DNA from: Acidobacteriota bacterium
Lineage (GTDB): Bacteria > Acidobacteriota > Terriglobia > Acidiferrales > UBA7541
DNA length: 12,758 nt
Assembly: GCA_003224195.1 (NCBI GenBank)
Contig: QHYP01000128.1
Location: 1 to 12,758 of the forward strand
Direction: 5' to 3'
Shown here: positions 6,209 through 12,758 of the stretch, in pieces
How the letters are laid out: every line of letters begins with the position of its first letter
Numbering within the stretch: position 1 is the first letter of the stretch
Notes under the pieces: generated by a model
The model's database searches: none
The model's input: the letters and a program-made list of their open reading frames with translations, nothing else
What the model was told of the DNA's origin: nothing
Position numbers and translations under genes: made by a program

Positions 6209-6307
6209 TTGCGGCTCTCCTTGCCGCGCTTGCGCGTGCAACGCTATTTGAGGAAGAGAACTTCGCGGAGTTGGTCGCGGCCTACAAAGGATTTCATCGT
6301 TCTGTAG
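6209..6307 (+). CDS. Possible 32-residue basic peptide, antisense to the methyltransferase end
   Basis: TTG at 6209 lies eight bases after AAGGAGG, one of the best ribosome sites in the window. The frame encodes LRLSLPRLRVQRYLRKRT and a further 14 residues, rich in Arg, then a stop. Its last 64 bases are antisense to the 3' end of the methyltransferase gene. There is no visible promoter. It could equally be chance plus a weak minus-strand hairpin (GCGGC/GCCGC, 6211-6227) that may end the methyltransferase transcript. Confidence 0.2.
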   Translation: MRLSLPRLRVQRYLRKRTSRSWSRPTKDFIVL

Positions 6308-6987
6308 CGGATGAAAAGGTCCTGGATCTCGCGATTCTGGTAAATCTTTTGCGCGGGACAGATCACAGCCGCAGGCAACACCTGAAGATGCATGGAATCC
6401 GCCACGCGGTAGCGCTGGAACCCCTCGGGTTTGCGGCTATGGAACACGGCAAAAACGACGCCGCCCGGCCGCAGGCAGTCTGTCACGCTCGCGACGACCC
6501 GCTTGGCGGCCGCAGGTTCCAAATAGTCGAGAACATCCCATAGCAGAACTGCGTCGAAGGAGCCTTCCGAATAGTGAAGGTTAGCGTTCATAAAGCGCTC
6601 GGCGCGGGCTTCTGCGGTCATATCCAACGCGTCGCCCGTCGTTCGAGCGTTCTTCAAACGGGCCTCTTCTTGCGCGAGGAAGTCGGCCCACGCGCGAAGA
6701 AGGTCATCGGAAGTCACGCGAAAGCCGCGCTCGATGAAAAAGCTGAGCGTTGTTTGCCATGCGGCGCCCAGATCGAGAAGGGTCCCTCGCCCCAAGCCCT
6801 CGAGGTTCCAAAGAAATTCTTTCAGCCCGTTCGAAACCCGCGTCGCTTCTTGCGAGCGCGATTCCGGTCCGCGAGCGGGATTTGCGGCTGCGTGGACCAC
6901 GCCGGCGGGATTGATCCGGCCGCCCACGGGCAAAGCGCGCGGCTCATTGCGCACGCCGACAAGCCGGAGTTTCTGAAAGAAGCTCAT
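6244..6987 (-). CDS. Class I SAM-dependent methyltransferase
   Basis: A 247-residue cytoplasmic protein with a Rossmann-type methyltransferase core. Motif I is TLLDLGAAWQTT (69-80), acidic residue Asp72 present but without the usual GxGxG; the end of strand 2 is VTSDD (91-95), motif IV is FDAVLLWDVLDYL (144-156), and RPGGVVFAVFHS (173-184) is the strand after the post-IV helix. The substrate is unknown. ATG at 6987 lies three bases after the bactofilin stop with only a weak upstream site, so coupled translation is likely and the two may act together in the envelope or cytoskeleton. It is the last gene of the minus-strand run. The unusual motif I could mean changed cofactor handling. Confidence 0.82.
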   Translation of the reverse strand: MSFFQKLRLVGVRNEPRALPVGGRINPAGVVHAAANPARGPESRSQEATRVSNGLKEFLWNLEGLGRGTLLDLGAAWQTTLSFFIERGFRVTSDDLLRAWADFLAQEEARLKNARTTGDALDMTAEARAERFMNANLHYSEGSFDAVLLWDVLDYLEPAAAKRVVASVTDCLRPGGVVFAVFHSRKPEGFQRYRVADSMHLQVLPAAVICPAQKIYQNREIQDLFIRYRTMKSFVGRDQLREVLFLK

Positions 6988-6990
6988 GAC

Positions 6991-7527
6991 TTAGTCCGCC
7001 GATGGACCAGCGGGCACCGGTAGAGGTTCCACCTTCTTCTGCTCTTGCGGCTTCGGCGCCGGCTTGAATGCCTCCGCATGCTTCTCGCTGTGCTTTGCCA
7101 CTTCGGCCCGGCCGCGGAGCACCGCGCCATCCTCGATAGCCAAACGTTCGGCGGAAATATCGCCGATGAGGTGGCCTGTGCTCCACAACTGCACGCGATC
7201 GCGCGCCGTCACCTTCCCGTCCACGCGGCCGCGCACGATGACGTCCCGGGCGGAGAGATCAGCCTTCACCTTGCCATTCGGCCCGATCGTGAGGCTCCCG
7301 TTCCCGAGCTCGACCTTGCCTTCGACCAAGCCGTCGACGAAGAGGTCCTCGTTGCCCGTGATCTCGCCGTTGATTCTGATTCCCTGGCTAATGCACGCTG
7401 CTGCGCGCGATGAGACTGGCGCGGACGCCGGAGTCTCGCGCGGCCCGCCGGCCGTACCTGCCGCCTGCCCCGCGCTTGTGGAAATCTCGGGACCCGCTTG
7501 TGTTTTTTGATCTTCCTTGCGCCACAT
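6991..7527 (-). CDS. Bactofilin family cytoskeletal protein
   Basis: A 178-residue protein: disordered N-terminus to about 45, the bactofilin core about 46-145, and a Lys/Pro-rich tail (PKPQEQKKVEPLPVP). The core shows repeated short strands with Gly turns (INGEITGNEDLFVDGLVEG, GSLTIGPNGKVKADL, DVIVRGRVDGKVTA, HLIGDISAERLAIEDGA), the right-handed beta-helix that polymerises end to end without nucleotide. Bactofilins scaffold cell-shape and wall enzymes at the membrane. ATG at 7527 has GAGGTG upstream; the frame is open further but that part overlaps the ydcF-like gene and lacks homology. A promoter can be seen at 7609-7638. The methyltransferase follows after three bases. Confidence 0.9.
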   Translation of the reverse strand: MWRKEDQKTQAGPEISTSAGQAAGTAGGPRETPASAPVSSRAAACISQGIRINGEITGNEDLFVDGLVEGKVELGNGSLTIGPNGKVKADLSARDVIVRGRVDGKVTARDRVQLWSTGHLIGDISAERLAIEDGAVLRGRAEVAKHSEKHAEAFKPAPKPQEQKKVEPLPVPAGPSAD

Positions 7528-7550
7528 GAGACACCTCACCGCAGAGTTGT

Positions 7551-8372
7551 TTACGCCAAAGTCGCTATGCAAGCTGGGCCGGCTGAGCGCTGCGACTTCG
7601 AACGGCTGAACATAGTACACCCTTCGGGGGAGTGTAAAGGGGAATGGTAAGCGGCAAATCTGGGGTGTTTCCTGGACAGCGACACAATATCTAGTGGAAA
7701 TGATGCCCCTAAACCCACTAGGGATTGCGGTGCAATGCCCCCGCCAGAGCTGCCGTGCAATTCCCAAATGGCCACCACCATCCCGCTCACCTCGTGAAAC
7801 ATCTGCTTGACGCCCCGCCGTGACTCCCACCAGTGGTCCGCGTCGAAGTCCAGATCGCGCGCGCCGCTCACTTGCACTTCGATCGCCTTGGGAAAAACAT
7901 GCCGGAAAATATATCGAGCTCGCCGCGCATCCACACTCGAAGTGACGACAATTACGCGGTGCCAGCGACGATCTTTCACGAGCTTCAAAAGCTGTTGCGA
8001 CTCCTCCCGCGTGTTCTCCGCAATTTGCGGAAAACGCACGATGGCCTCTTTGGGTACGCCGCGTTCGATCAAATCATGCTCCATTAACTCCGCAATTCCC
8101 GCGTACGGCCGCAAGCGGCGCCCGCTCCCAACGATCAGTGGCGCCATCCCCTGGCGGAACAAAAACGCAGCGTGAGTCGCGCGGTCCGCGGCAAAATTGT
8201 CGTCGCCCAGGAGCAGGATCGCGTCGGACTTCTCTATCCTGTCGTCAATGAGCCATGCGTTCGCAAACGTCCGCAGAATGGCGTGCCGGGATAGGTAAAG
8301 AATCAAGCAAAAGAGAACCAGGCCGAGAACAACGAGCAGTTTGAAAACGATTCCGCCCCGCTCGCTTCTCAT
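7551..8372 (-). CDS. YdcF-like (DUF218) membrane-anchored protein with long tail
   Basis: A 273-residue protein with one N-terminal membrane helix (about 8-27) and a DUF218 domain, the YdcF/SanA/ElyC family linked to envelope and undecaprenyl-phosphate metabolism. Seen: SDAILLLGDDNFAADRA (strand and loop), the conserved ENTREES segment, and RVIVVTSSVDARRARYIF. The domain ends near KQMFHEVSGMVVAIWELHG (about residue 209). The last 60 residues are Ser/Pro-rich, match nothing in the family and overlap the likely bactofilin promoter; the stop was perhaps lost or the tail is lineage specific. ATG at 8372 overlaps the galT stop as ATGA, so the two are translationally coupled. Family assignment is firm; reaction is not. 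Confidence 0.85.
   Translation of the reverse strand: MRSERGGIVFKLLVVLGLVLFCLILYLSRHAILRTFANAWLIDDRIEKSDAILLLGDDNFAADRATHAAFLFRQGMAPLIVGSGRRLRPYAGIAELMEHDLIERGVPKEAIVRFPQIAENTREESQQLLKLVKDRRWHRVIVVTSSVDARRARYIFRHVFPKAIEVQVSGARDLDFDADHWWESRRGVKQMFHEVSGMVVAIWELHGSSGGGIAPQSLVGLGASFPLDIVSLSRKHPRFAAYHSPLHSPEGCTMFSRSKSQRSAGPACIATLA
7609..7638 (-). promoter_or_regulatory. Internal promoter for bactofilin and methyltransferase
   Basis: On the minus strand, TTTACA (7638-7633) and TATGTT (7614-7609) with an 18-base spacer, about 82 bases before the bactofilin start. It lies inside the unusual tail of the ydcF-like gene. Confidence 0.4.
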
Positions 8373-9340
8373 AAGTTGGGGTCCAGGTTGCGCAAGTGCT
8401 CGGCGGCCTGCTCCGGCAACACGGAATTGTAATAGACTTCCTTGATGCTATAGGACTTGCTGCTTTGCTCGACGACGGGAAGGATTTCGATATGCCAGTG
8501 AAAATCTTCGGCCAGAGTACCCCAATAGGACGCAAGCTCGCCCTTGGGATGGATCGTATTTGGCGCGGTGTGGAGTACCAGGTGATAGGATCCCGAGACC
8601 TGCGTCAGACGGCGGAGCGTGCGGCCGAGCAGCGCCGCCAAATGTGTCATGTTCGCTGCCGGATTGGGTTGTTCGAAACGATGACTGTGCTTCCGCCACA
8701 TCAGCCAGATTTCGAAAGGCACGCGCGAAGCGTAGGGACAAAAGGCGACGTGCACGTCCACAATCCTCTTCCCCAGTCTCTCTTCCTGCCGGACGATATC
8801 GCAAAACACGCAGCGTTCTTTTTCCTCGTACCACTCACTCGACGCATGCAATTCGTACTTGATGCGCCGTGGGACAAACGGCGTGGCCGTAATCTGCGAA
8901 TGCGGATGCGCCCACTCCTCTCCGGCGAGCACTCCCTGATTCTTGAAGACGGCAACGTATTTGAACCGCGGATCTTTCTTGAGATCTGCGATTCGCGACT
9001 CGTACGCCCAGAGCACGCGCTCGATTCCTTCGTCGCTGAACCGAGCGAGTCTGCTGTCATGTTGGGGGGATTCGATGATGACTTCATGGGCGCCGATCGG
9101 CCCCATCTTGTCGTACATCCCCTCGGCTCGACGGGCTAATTCGCCTTCGATGCGGTAGAGGGGGGCAACGTGGGGGACAACGCGGAGCTGCCACGGCCCT
9201 TCCGCGGGCCAGCGCAAGATTGCTGGTAGCTGGTCAGCCTGAGCCGGGCATAAAGGGCACGTGGCCGAAGGTTCCGGCAACACCTCGTGGTGCCCCAGGA
9301 CGACCCAACTTTGCGTGATAGGATCTCGGCGGAGTTCCAT
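8369..9340 (-). CDS. galT: Galactose-1-phosphate uridylyltransferase
   Basis: A 323-residue enzyme that swaps UMP between UDP-glucose and galactose 1-phosphate (Leloir pathway, cytoplasm). The HPH motif WAHPHSQ places the uridylylated nucleophile at His147. Metal-binding pairs are CPLC (28-31) and CVFC (177-180); HWHIEILP (281-288) is the C-terminal His motif. Length fits the short thermophile-like GalT group. ATG at 9340 (MELRRDPITQSW) is chosen because the upstream extension in the open frame is the nuoI region and not homologous; the ribosome site is weak and nuoI ends 20 bases upstream. No galK, galE or galM is present, so a role in making or recycling nucleotide sugars is possible. Related nucleotidyl transferases of the HIT superfamily are the alternative. 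Confidence 0.88.
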   Translation of the reverse strand: MELRRDPITQSWVVLGHHEVLPEPSATCPLCPAQADQLPAILRWPAEGPWQLRVVPHVAPLYRIEGELARRAEGMYDKMGPIGAHEVIIESPQHDSRLARFSDEGIERVLWAYESRIADLKKDPRFKYVAVFKNQGVLAGEEWAHPHSQITATPFVPRRIKYELHASSEWYEEKERCVFCDIVRQEERLGKRIVDVHVAFCPYASRVPFEIWLMWRKHSHRFEQPNPAANMTHLAALLGRTLRRLTQVSGSYHLVLHTAPNTIHPKGELASYWGTLAEDFHWHIEILPVVEQSSKSYSIKEVYYNSVLPEQAAEHLRNLDPNL

Positions 9341-9360
9341 TCCGGCGTCTTCCGCGCTCT

Positions 9361-9816
9361 CTAACGAGTGTAGCGCGCCGGCGTCGGCCCTTCTTCCAGG
9401 CGGTGACGGTCCCAGATGGCGCCCTCGCGGCTGTAATAGGCCATCTCGAAGTCCTGCGTTAGCTCGAGGCAATCGGTCGGGCAAGCATCCTCGCACAGGC
9501 CGCAGAACATGCAGCGCGAGGTGTCATAGGTGAAGAACGTGAGCACCTTGCGGCGGGTCGCGTCATCTCGCTCCCAGCCAACCACGATGAGGTTTTCCGG
9601 GCAGGCCAGCGCGCACAAGTTGCACGAAATGCAGAGGGTCTCGCCCGTCTCCGGATTTTTGTTCAGCCGCGGTGCGCCCCGGTAACGCTCGGCCACCATC
9701 GGCCGCTCCAACGGATACTGCTCCGTGTAGATGTTTTTCGGGTGCTGGTACCGAAAGGTGACCGCGAGCCCCTTAATAAAGTCCCATTGGATGAGTCGGC
9801 TCAAGAGTTCCCGCAT
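9361..9816 (-). CDS. nuoI: NADH-quinone oxidoreductase subunit I (two 4Fe-4S ferredoxin)
   Basis: A 151-residue complex I subunit that carries clusters N6a and N6b in the peripheral arm. CISCNLCALACP (Cys62, 65, 68, 72) and CMFCGLCEDACP (Cys102, 105, 108, 112) are complete. The N-terminal WDFIKGLAVTFRYQHPKNIYTEQYP is the typical amphipathic membrane-contact region of NuoI, and the C-terminus EMAYYSREGAIWDR is also typical. ATG at 9816 has no ribosome site; the promoter at 9824-9852 would start the RNA within a few bases of it, which suggests leaderless translation. No other nuo gene lies beside it; neighbours are tadA (divergent) and galT. Whether it serves a full complex encoded elsewhere is not visible. 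Confidence 0.92.
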   Translation of the reverse strand: MRELLSRLIQWDFIKGLAVTFRYQHPKNIYTEQYPLERPMVAERYRGAPRLNKNPETGETLCISCNLCALACPENLIVVGWERDDATRRKVLTFFTYDTSRCMFCGLCEDACPTDCLELTQDFEMAYYSREGAIWDRHRLEEGPTPARYTR

Positions 9817-9823
9817 GAATGCT

Positions 9824-9852
9824 AGTCTTATTCGTGGTACGGGAATTGTCAA
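9824..9852 (-). promoter_or_regulatory. Promoter of nuoI, near-leaderless
   Basis: TTGACA (9852-9847), 17-base spacer, AAGACT (9829-9824), then AG. Seven bases on from the -10 is about 9817, directly at the ATG (9816). The pattern TTGACA-N17-AAGACTAG is identical to that before the amidohydrolase at 657-685. Confidence 0.6.
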
Positions 9853-9887
9853 GGGAACCCTGGCCGCAGGGGCGTTTCCTGCCCTCG

Positions 9888-9896
9888 TGGTATTCT
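9888..9896 (+). promoter_or_regulatory. Extended -10 promoter of tadA, near-leaderless
   Basis: TGGTATTCT: TG plus -10 TATTCT at 9891-9896, without a good -35. Expected start near 9903 leaves about four bases before the ATG at 9907, consistent with the lack of a clear ribosome site. Confidence 0.45.
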
Positions 9897-9906
9897 GTCG
9901 AACGAA

Positions 9907-10356
9907 ATGAGCGACGACGTTCCTTTCATGCAGGAAGCCCTGGCAGAAGCACGCGTGGCCGCGGCGGCGGGAGAAGTCCCTGTCGGCGCGGTCCTGGTCT
10001 ATGACGGCAGGATCATTGCGCGGACGGGAAATCGCACGATTCGCGACTGCGACCCGACGGCCCACGCGGAAATCGTTGTCCTGCGGGAAGCCGCGCGAAT
10101 CCTCGGCAACTACCGCCTCACAGGCACGACGCTGTACGTCACGGCGGAACCCTGCAGCATGTGCGCGGGTGCCATAATTCAGGCGCGCATCGACCGGCTC
10201 GTCTATGGCTGCGATGACCCCAAGGGCGGCGCCATCCGCTCCTGCTTCGAAGTGCTTTCCAACCCAACACTGAACCATCAGGTGGAAATTACCTCGGGTG
10301 TCCTAGCCGACGAATGTGCCGGCCTGCTTCAGTCCTTCTTTGCCGCCCGCCGGTAG
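9907..10356 (+). CDS. tadA: tRNA adenosine(34) deaminase
   Basis: A 149-residue zinc deaminase that converts A34 to inosine in tRNA-Arg(ACG), allowing decoding of CGN. Zinc ligands and the proton shuttle are in TAHAEI (His53, Glu55) and EPCSMCAGAI (Cys83, Cys86). FMQEALAEARVAAAAGEVPVGAVLV at the start and the C-terminal GVLADECAGLLQSFFAARR helix match TadA rather than other CDA-fold enzymes. ATG at 9907 is the only sensible start; there is only a weak GAACGA before it and a promoter ten bases upstream. It is divergent from nuoI and followed after 106 bases by a tRNA-Ser gene. Confidence 0.95.
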   Translation: MSDDVPFMQEALAEARVAAAAGEVPVGAVLVYDGRIIARTGNRTIRDCDPTAHAEIVVLREAARILGNYRLTGTTLYVTAEPCSMCAGAIIQARIDRLVYGCDDPKGGAIRSCFEVLSNPTLNHQVEITSGVLADECAGLLQSFFAARR

Positions 10357-10411
10357 CAAACGTCATTCGGAGCGAGCCGCAGTGTTCCTCCTTGCTGCTC
10401 CGCGTGCCGCA

Positions 10412-10441
10412 TTGCTGAAAACGCGAATCGTCTGCTACGCT
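10412..10441 (+). promoter_or_regulatory. Promoter of tRNA-Ser
   Basis: TTGCTG (10412-10417), 18-base spacer, TACGCT (10436-10441), with TG upstream of the -10. The tRNA begins 21 bases downstream. Confidence 0.45.
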
Positions 10442-10462
10442 AAGGACAACCGTCTTCGCCGC

Positions 10463-10552
<90 letters not shown>

Positions 10553-10610
10553 CGTTACCCTCGGCTCTTTGGTTCCGCTTTCAATCGTTTGCTGGATCAC
10601 CATCGAGGCG

Positions 10611-10650
10611 GAGAGATCCCTCGACTCGCTGCGCTCGCTCGGGATGACCA
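10611..10650. repeat. REP-like element of the TCATCCCGAGCG type
   Basis: Read on the minus strand, GGTCATCCCGAGCGAGCG continues into CAGCGAGTCGAGGGATCTC. Ends ATCCC and GGGAT are inverted around a GAGCGAG/GCGAG-rich core. Similar dispersed intergenic sequences are familiar from many environmental bacterial genomes. It sits between msrA and the tRNA gene. Confidence 0.55.
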
Positions 10651-10667
10651 TTCCGATCGAATGGTCA
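10645..10667 (-). repeat. Perfect hairpin across the msrA stop codon
   Basis: TGACCATTC (10645-10653) and GAATGGTCA (10659-10667) with loop CGATC. The msrA stop TGA (10667-10665) is the first triplet of the minus-strand stem, and the far arm begins the REP-like element. No T-tract follows, so it may stabilise the mRNA end rather than terminate. Confidence 0.6.
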
Positions 10668-11138
10668 GAAATGGCAGGAGGCAGCGCCGCGCTTCTCGAG
10701 GTAGCGCTGGTGATATTCCTCAGCGCGGTAGAACGGCGCCGCAGGCGTAATCTCCGTAGCAATCGGCCGGCGAAACTTTCCGGAAGCTTCGAGAGCGGCC
10801 TTGGATTTATTCGCCGCGGCTTCTTGCTCCGGCGAATGAAAGAAAATCGCGGTGCGATACTGCGCGCCAAAGTCCGGTCCCTGGCGGTTCACCTGCGTCG
10901 GGTCGTGAATCTGCCAGAAGACGTCCAGCAACTGTTCGTAGCTCACTTTCGCCGGATCAAAGGTCACCTGCACGACCTCGGCATGGCCCGTCTCGTCGGT
11001 GCAAACATCTTCGTAGGTCGGATTGGGCATATGTCCGCCCGAATAGCCGACTGCCGTATCAATCACTCCCGGCACGCGCCGGAACGCCGCTTCGATGCCC
11101 CAGAAGCACCCGGCCCCGAAAGTCGCCATTTCCGACAT
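10665..11138 (-). CDS. msrA: Peptide-methionine (S)-S-oxide reductase
   Basis: A 157-residue cytoplasmic enzyme that reduces methionine S-sulfoxide in proteins with thioredoxin. The catalytic motif GAGCFWG has Cys11; YSGGHMPNPTYEDVC, GHAEVVQVTFDP and FWQIHDPTQVNRQGPDFGAQYRTAIF are characteristic MsrA segments in the usual order. Cys155 near the C-terminus (GAASCHF) is a likely resolving cysteine. ATG at 11138 has AAGGAGG six bases upstream. There is no MsrB fusion and no msrB beside it. It is downstream of and collinear with the TPR gene (93 bases between); I see no separate promoter of quality, so read-through from the TPR promoter is possible. Confidence 0.96.
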   Translation of the reverse strand: MSEMATFGAGCFWGIEAAFRRVPGVIDTAVGYSGGHMPNPTYEDVCTDETGHAEVVQVTFDPAKVSYEQLLDVFWQIHDPTQVNRQGPDFGAQYRTAIFFHSPEQEAAANKSKAALEASGKFRRPIATEITPAAPFYRAEEYHQRYLEKRGAASCHF

Positions 11139-11231
11139 CTGGCCCTCCTTGCAATGAAGTCCCTGTCCGCCTCCAGTTCGCCGCTCGGAAATTTAGATGC
11201 GCCGGTTGTCGCGCGAGATTCCAATCCAGTT

Positions 11232-12339
11232 TCAAGACGATTTCTTGCGCGCCTGTTGCGCCAGCCCCCTGTACGGGCTGTCCACGCTGGCTGCTTCGGT
11301 CAGCGCTGCGCGCGCCTCCGGGATGCGCTTCAGATTGAGCAGAGCAAAGCCCAATCGATACTGGTTGCGGCCGTACGTCACGGCATCCGGCTTCAAGAGC
11401 GGCGCGGCAGCCTTGAAATTCTCGAGCGCCTGCACATCCCGCTTCCTCGAAATGTTCGCTTGCCCCAGCGCGCTCAGAGCCAATCCCTTTTGCAACGAAA
11501 CCTGTCTCTGCCAGTCCTCGTCGCTGACGCCTTCGGGCTTCTTTGCCGCTCCCAATAGATCCACGGCCTTCCTGGCGTAAGACTCTGCCTTGTCCAGTTG
11601 CTCGCCCTTTTCGCTGTAATAGTCGGCAAGGAGAATCATCATGCTCACGTCATTCGGATCCTTCGTCAAGATCCCGTTTGCGACTTCGAGCATCTTCGGA
11701 TATTGCTGCGCCTGCTGGTAAGAGGCAGCGGCGATGGCCATCGCCTGGCTCGCGCGGGCCGAATCCGGAAACGCATTCGCGAAGCGAATAAGACTTGCCG
11801 CGCGCGTGGAAGGATCCTTGCTCTGATAGGCCGCCGCGAAAACCACCTGCTCAATGTAGGCGATGCTGTCTTTTGCGTCTTCCAGCGTGCGTTTCTTTGT
11901 CTCTCCCCAACTCCCTGCATCCTGGTCGGCGGGGGCTGGCTGCGCCTTGTAGCGTGCGACGATTGCTCCGGTCTTTTCCCCACGCGTCTCCTTTTTCCTG
12001 TGCCGCGCGCACCAGGTTCATGCCGTTCTGAAAATTGCCGGGATCCAAGGCCCAGAGCTTTTCTCCGTATTCGATGGCCTTGTCGTGAGTCTTGACGGAT
12101 AGGTAGTAGTTCACGAAAAGATCGTCAGCGAGAAACTCCAGGTCGCCTTTGCCGAACTCTTCGGCAAATTTTTCGATCAACGAGAGCTTCTCTGCCGGGT
12201 CGCTGGTGTCGTTGATCTTGGCCAACGCCGATCCTTCGGGTGTTCCGGCCTGGACGATGACGGTCTTCCCCATCTGGCCAAACGCAGCGGGTGTTGAAAC
12301 TGCGAGGAGGAGTCCAACGAGGAGCGCAGAATTCCGCAT
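11232..12339 (-). pseudogene. Secreted TPR protein, broken by a single-base frameshift
   Basis: Two frames join into one 368-residue protein. The 5' frame starts ATG at 12339 (GGAGGTG upstream) with signal peptide MRNSALLVGLLLAVSTPAAFGQ and continues through DPGNFQNGMNLVRAAQEKGDA. The correct sequence then moves to the +1 frame: KTGAIVARYKAQPAPADQ, and on to AYIEQVVFAAAYQSKDP and helical TPR-like repeats to the stop at 11232. The shift lies in the run GGGGAAAA on the minus strand (11974-11981); removing one base restores an unbroken frame, and the total length is then a multiple of three. Unshifted, translation stops at 11851. Codon use is normal on both sides, so the damage is recent, a sequencing error, or a recoding site. 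The likely role is extracytoplasmic protein interaction; no partner is evident. Confidence 0.82.
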
Positions 12340-12372
12340 GGCCGCACCTCCGTCTGCCTGAAGCTTGGGCGA

Positions 12373-12401
12373 ATCTTAGTCCTCCGCGGTGCGGGGTGCA
12401 A
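12373..12401 (-). promoter_or_regulatory. Promoter of the TPR gene
   Basis: On the minus strand TTGCAC (12401-12396), 17-base spacer, TAAGAT (12378-12373), a good sigma-70 type match. The expected start near 12366 leaves a leader of about 27 bases with the ribosome site GGAGGTG. Confidence 0.6.
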
Positions 12402-12474
12402 ACCAATTTCAATGCCACCGAATCCCTGCGGCGGGACAAACGCGCCAGACGGCGTACGCAAGCACGGCCGTTGA

Positions 12475-12666
12475 CGCCCGCATCTTTTTGAGCGAGGATT
12501 CGCGCTGAGGTCAGGTGATTCGAGGATTGATCTTGGGCTCAGCGGGCGCCTGGGTCATCGGAAAGACTTTGTTGGCCTGATTGCATTTCACGCCTGGACG
12601 TGGACAAACTATATCAACGGCGCATTCCTCGCTGTGGATGGAGGCCTGGGACGGAGCCTGCTGTGA
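12475..12666 (+). pseudogene. C-terminal remnant of a short-chain dehydrogenase/reductase
   Basis: An open frame without a start codon ends in TGA at 12664-12666. From about 12538 it reads LSGRLGHRKDFVGLIAF, then NYINGAFLAVDGGLGRSLL, which matches the SDR C-terminus (GR-G-pe-va--i-FL-S---YI-G--l-vDGG). The middle AFHAWTWTN departs from the usual FLAS-D/E and the upstream part carries a stop at 12472, so the nucleotide-binding Rossmann half and the catalytic YxxxK are absent. It is a decayed, 5'-truncated relic, expected to be inactive. The remaining bases to the window end show nothing. Confidence 0.65.
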
Positions 12667-12758
12667 ACCTCTCGTGATAAGCCACCAACTTAAGCTCTTG
12701 TTGCTTCCGGGGCGTTACGCCATCTGCAGATTCCCGGCAAATTCCTTTCCCCCACCGA

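Noticed and set aside
8396..9139. 247-residue plus-strand frame
   Set aside because: Antisense to galT, whose HPH and CxxC motifs fix the true strand.
10569..11558. 329-residue plus-strand frame
   Set aside because: Runs antisense through msrA and the TPR gene and through the REP-like element; composition is a shadow product.
12667..12758. Possible gene end on the minus strand at the right edge
   Set aside because: Short open frames only, none with recognisable protein sequence.

Overview
The window is GC-rich bacterial chromosome. Tight operons, many TTG and GTG starts, a patatin-like lipase, a bactofilin, several lineage-type small proteins and a secreted TPR protein suggest a soil or sediment Acidobacteriota-like organism. 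That assignment is inference from gene style, not from a marker gene. Apart from one REP-like element and one gene remnant, there is no insertion sequence, phage gene, CRISPR array or rRNA.

Left part (1-1251, minus strand): the 5' two-thirds or less of an exported amidohydrolase of the D-aminoacylase type, cut by the window edge, with a consensus-like promoter that carries a 12-bp palindrome. Upstream of it lies a two-gene unit of small proteins, one of which looks like a minimal MerR/excisionase-type winged helix, closed by a rho-independent terminator. Centre-left (1357-3823, plus strand): a patatin-like lipase, a possible small membrane ORF, a DedA membrane protein and a HAD-IA hydrolase, likely one transcription unit dealing with membrane lipids or phosphate esters. 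A 240-bp intergenic region with several palindromes then leads to a monotopic coiled-coil protein (4065-4916) with a textbook terminator.

Middle (4981-6310): sparse DNA holding two small genes, a 60-residue single-pass membrane peptide and a 69-residue secreted basic His/Arg-rich peptide. The second has its own extended -10 promoter and its own terminator.

Right-centre (6244-9816, minus strand): a closely packed run nuoI, galT, ydcF-like, bactofilin, SAM methyltransferase. It is divergent from tadA, and both nuoI and tadA appear to have near-leaderless promoters. A tRNA-Ser(CGA) follows tadA. Right end (10611-12666): msrA with a REP-like palindrome at its stop codon, a secreted TPR protein broken by a single-base frameshift in a G4A4 run but with an intact promoter, and the decayed C-terminus of a short-chain dehydrogenase at the edge.

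Most of the window is housekeeping and cell-envelope content. The clearest candidates for something undescribed are the small secreted basic peptide, the palindrome cluster before the coiled-coil gene, and the promoter pattern TTGACA-N17-AAGACTAG found at two unrelated genes.
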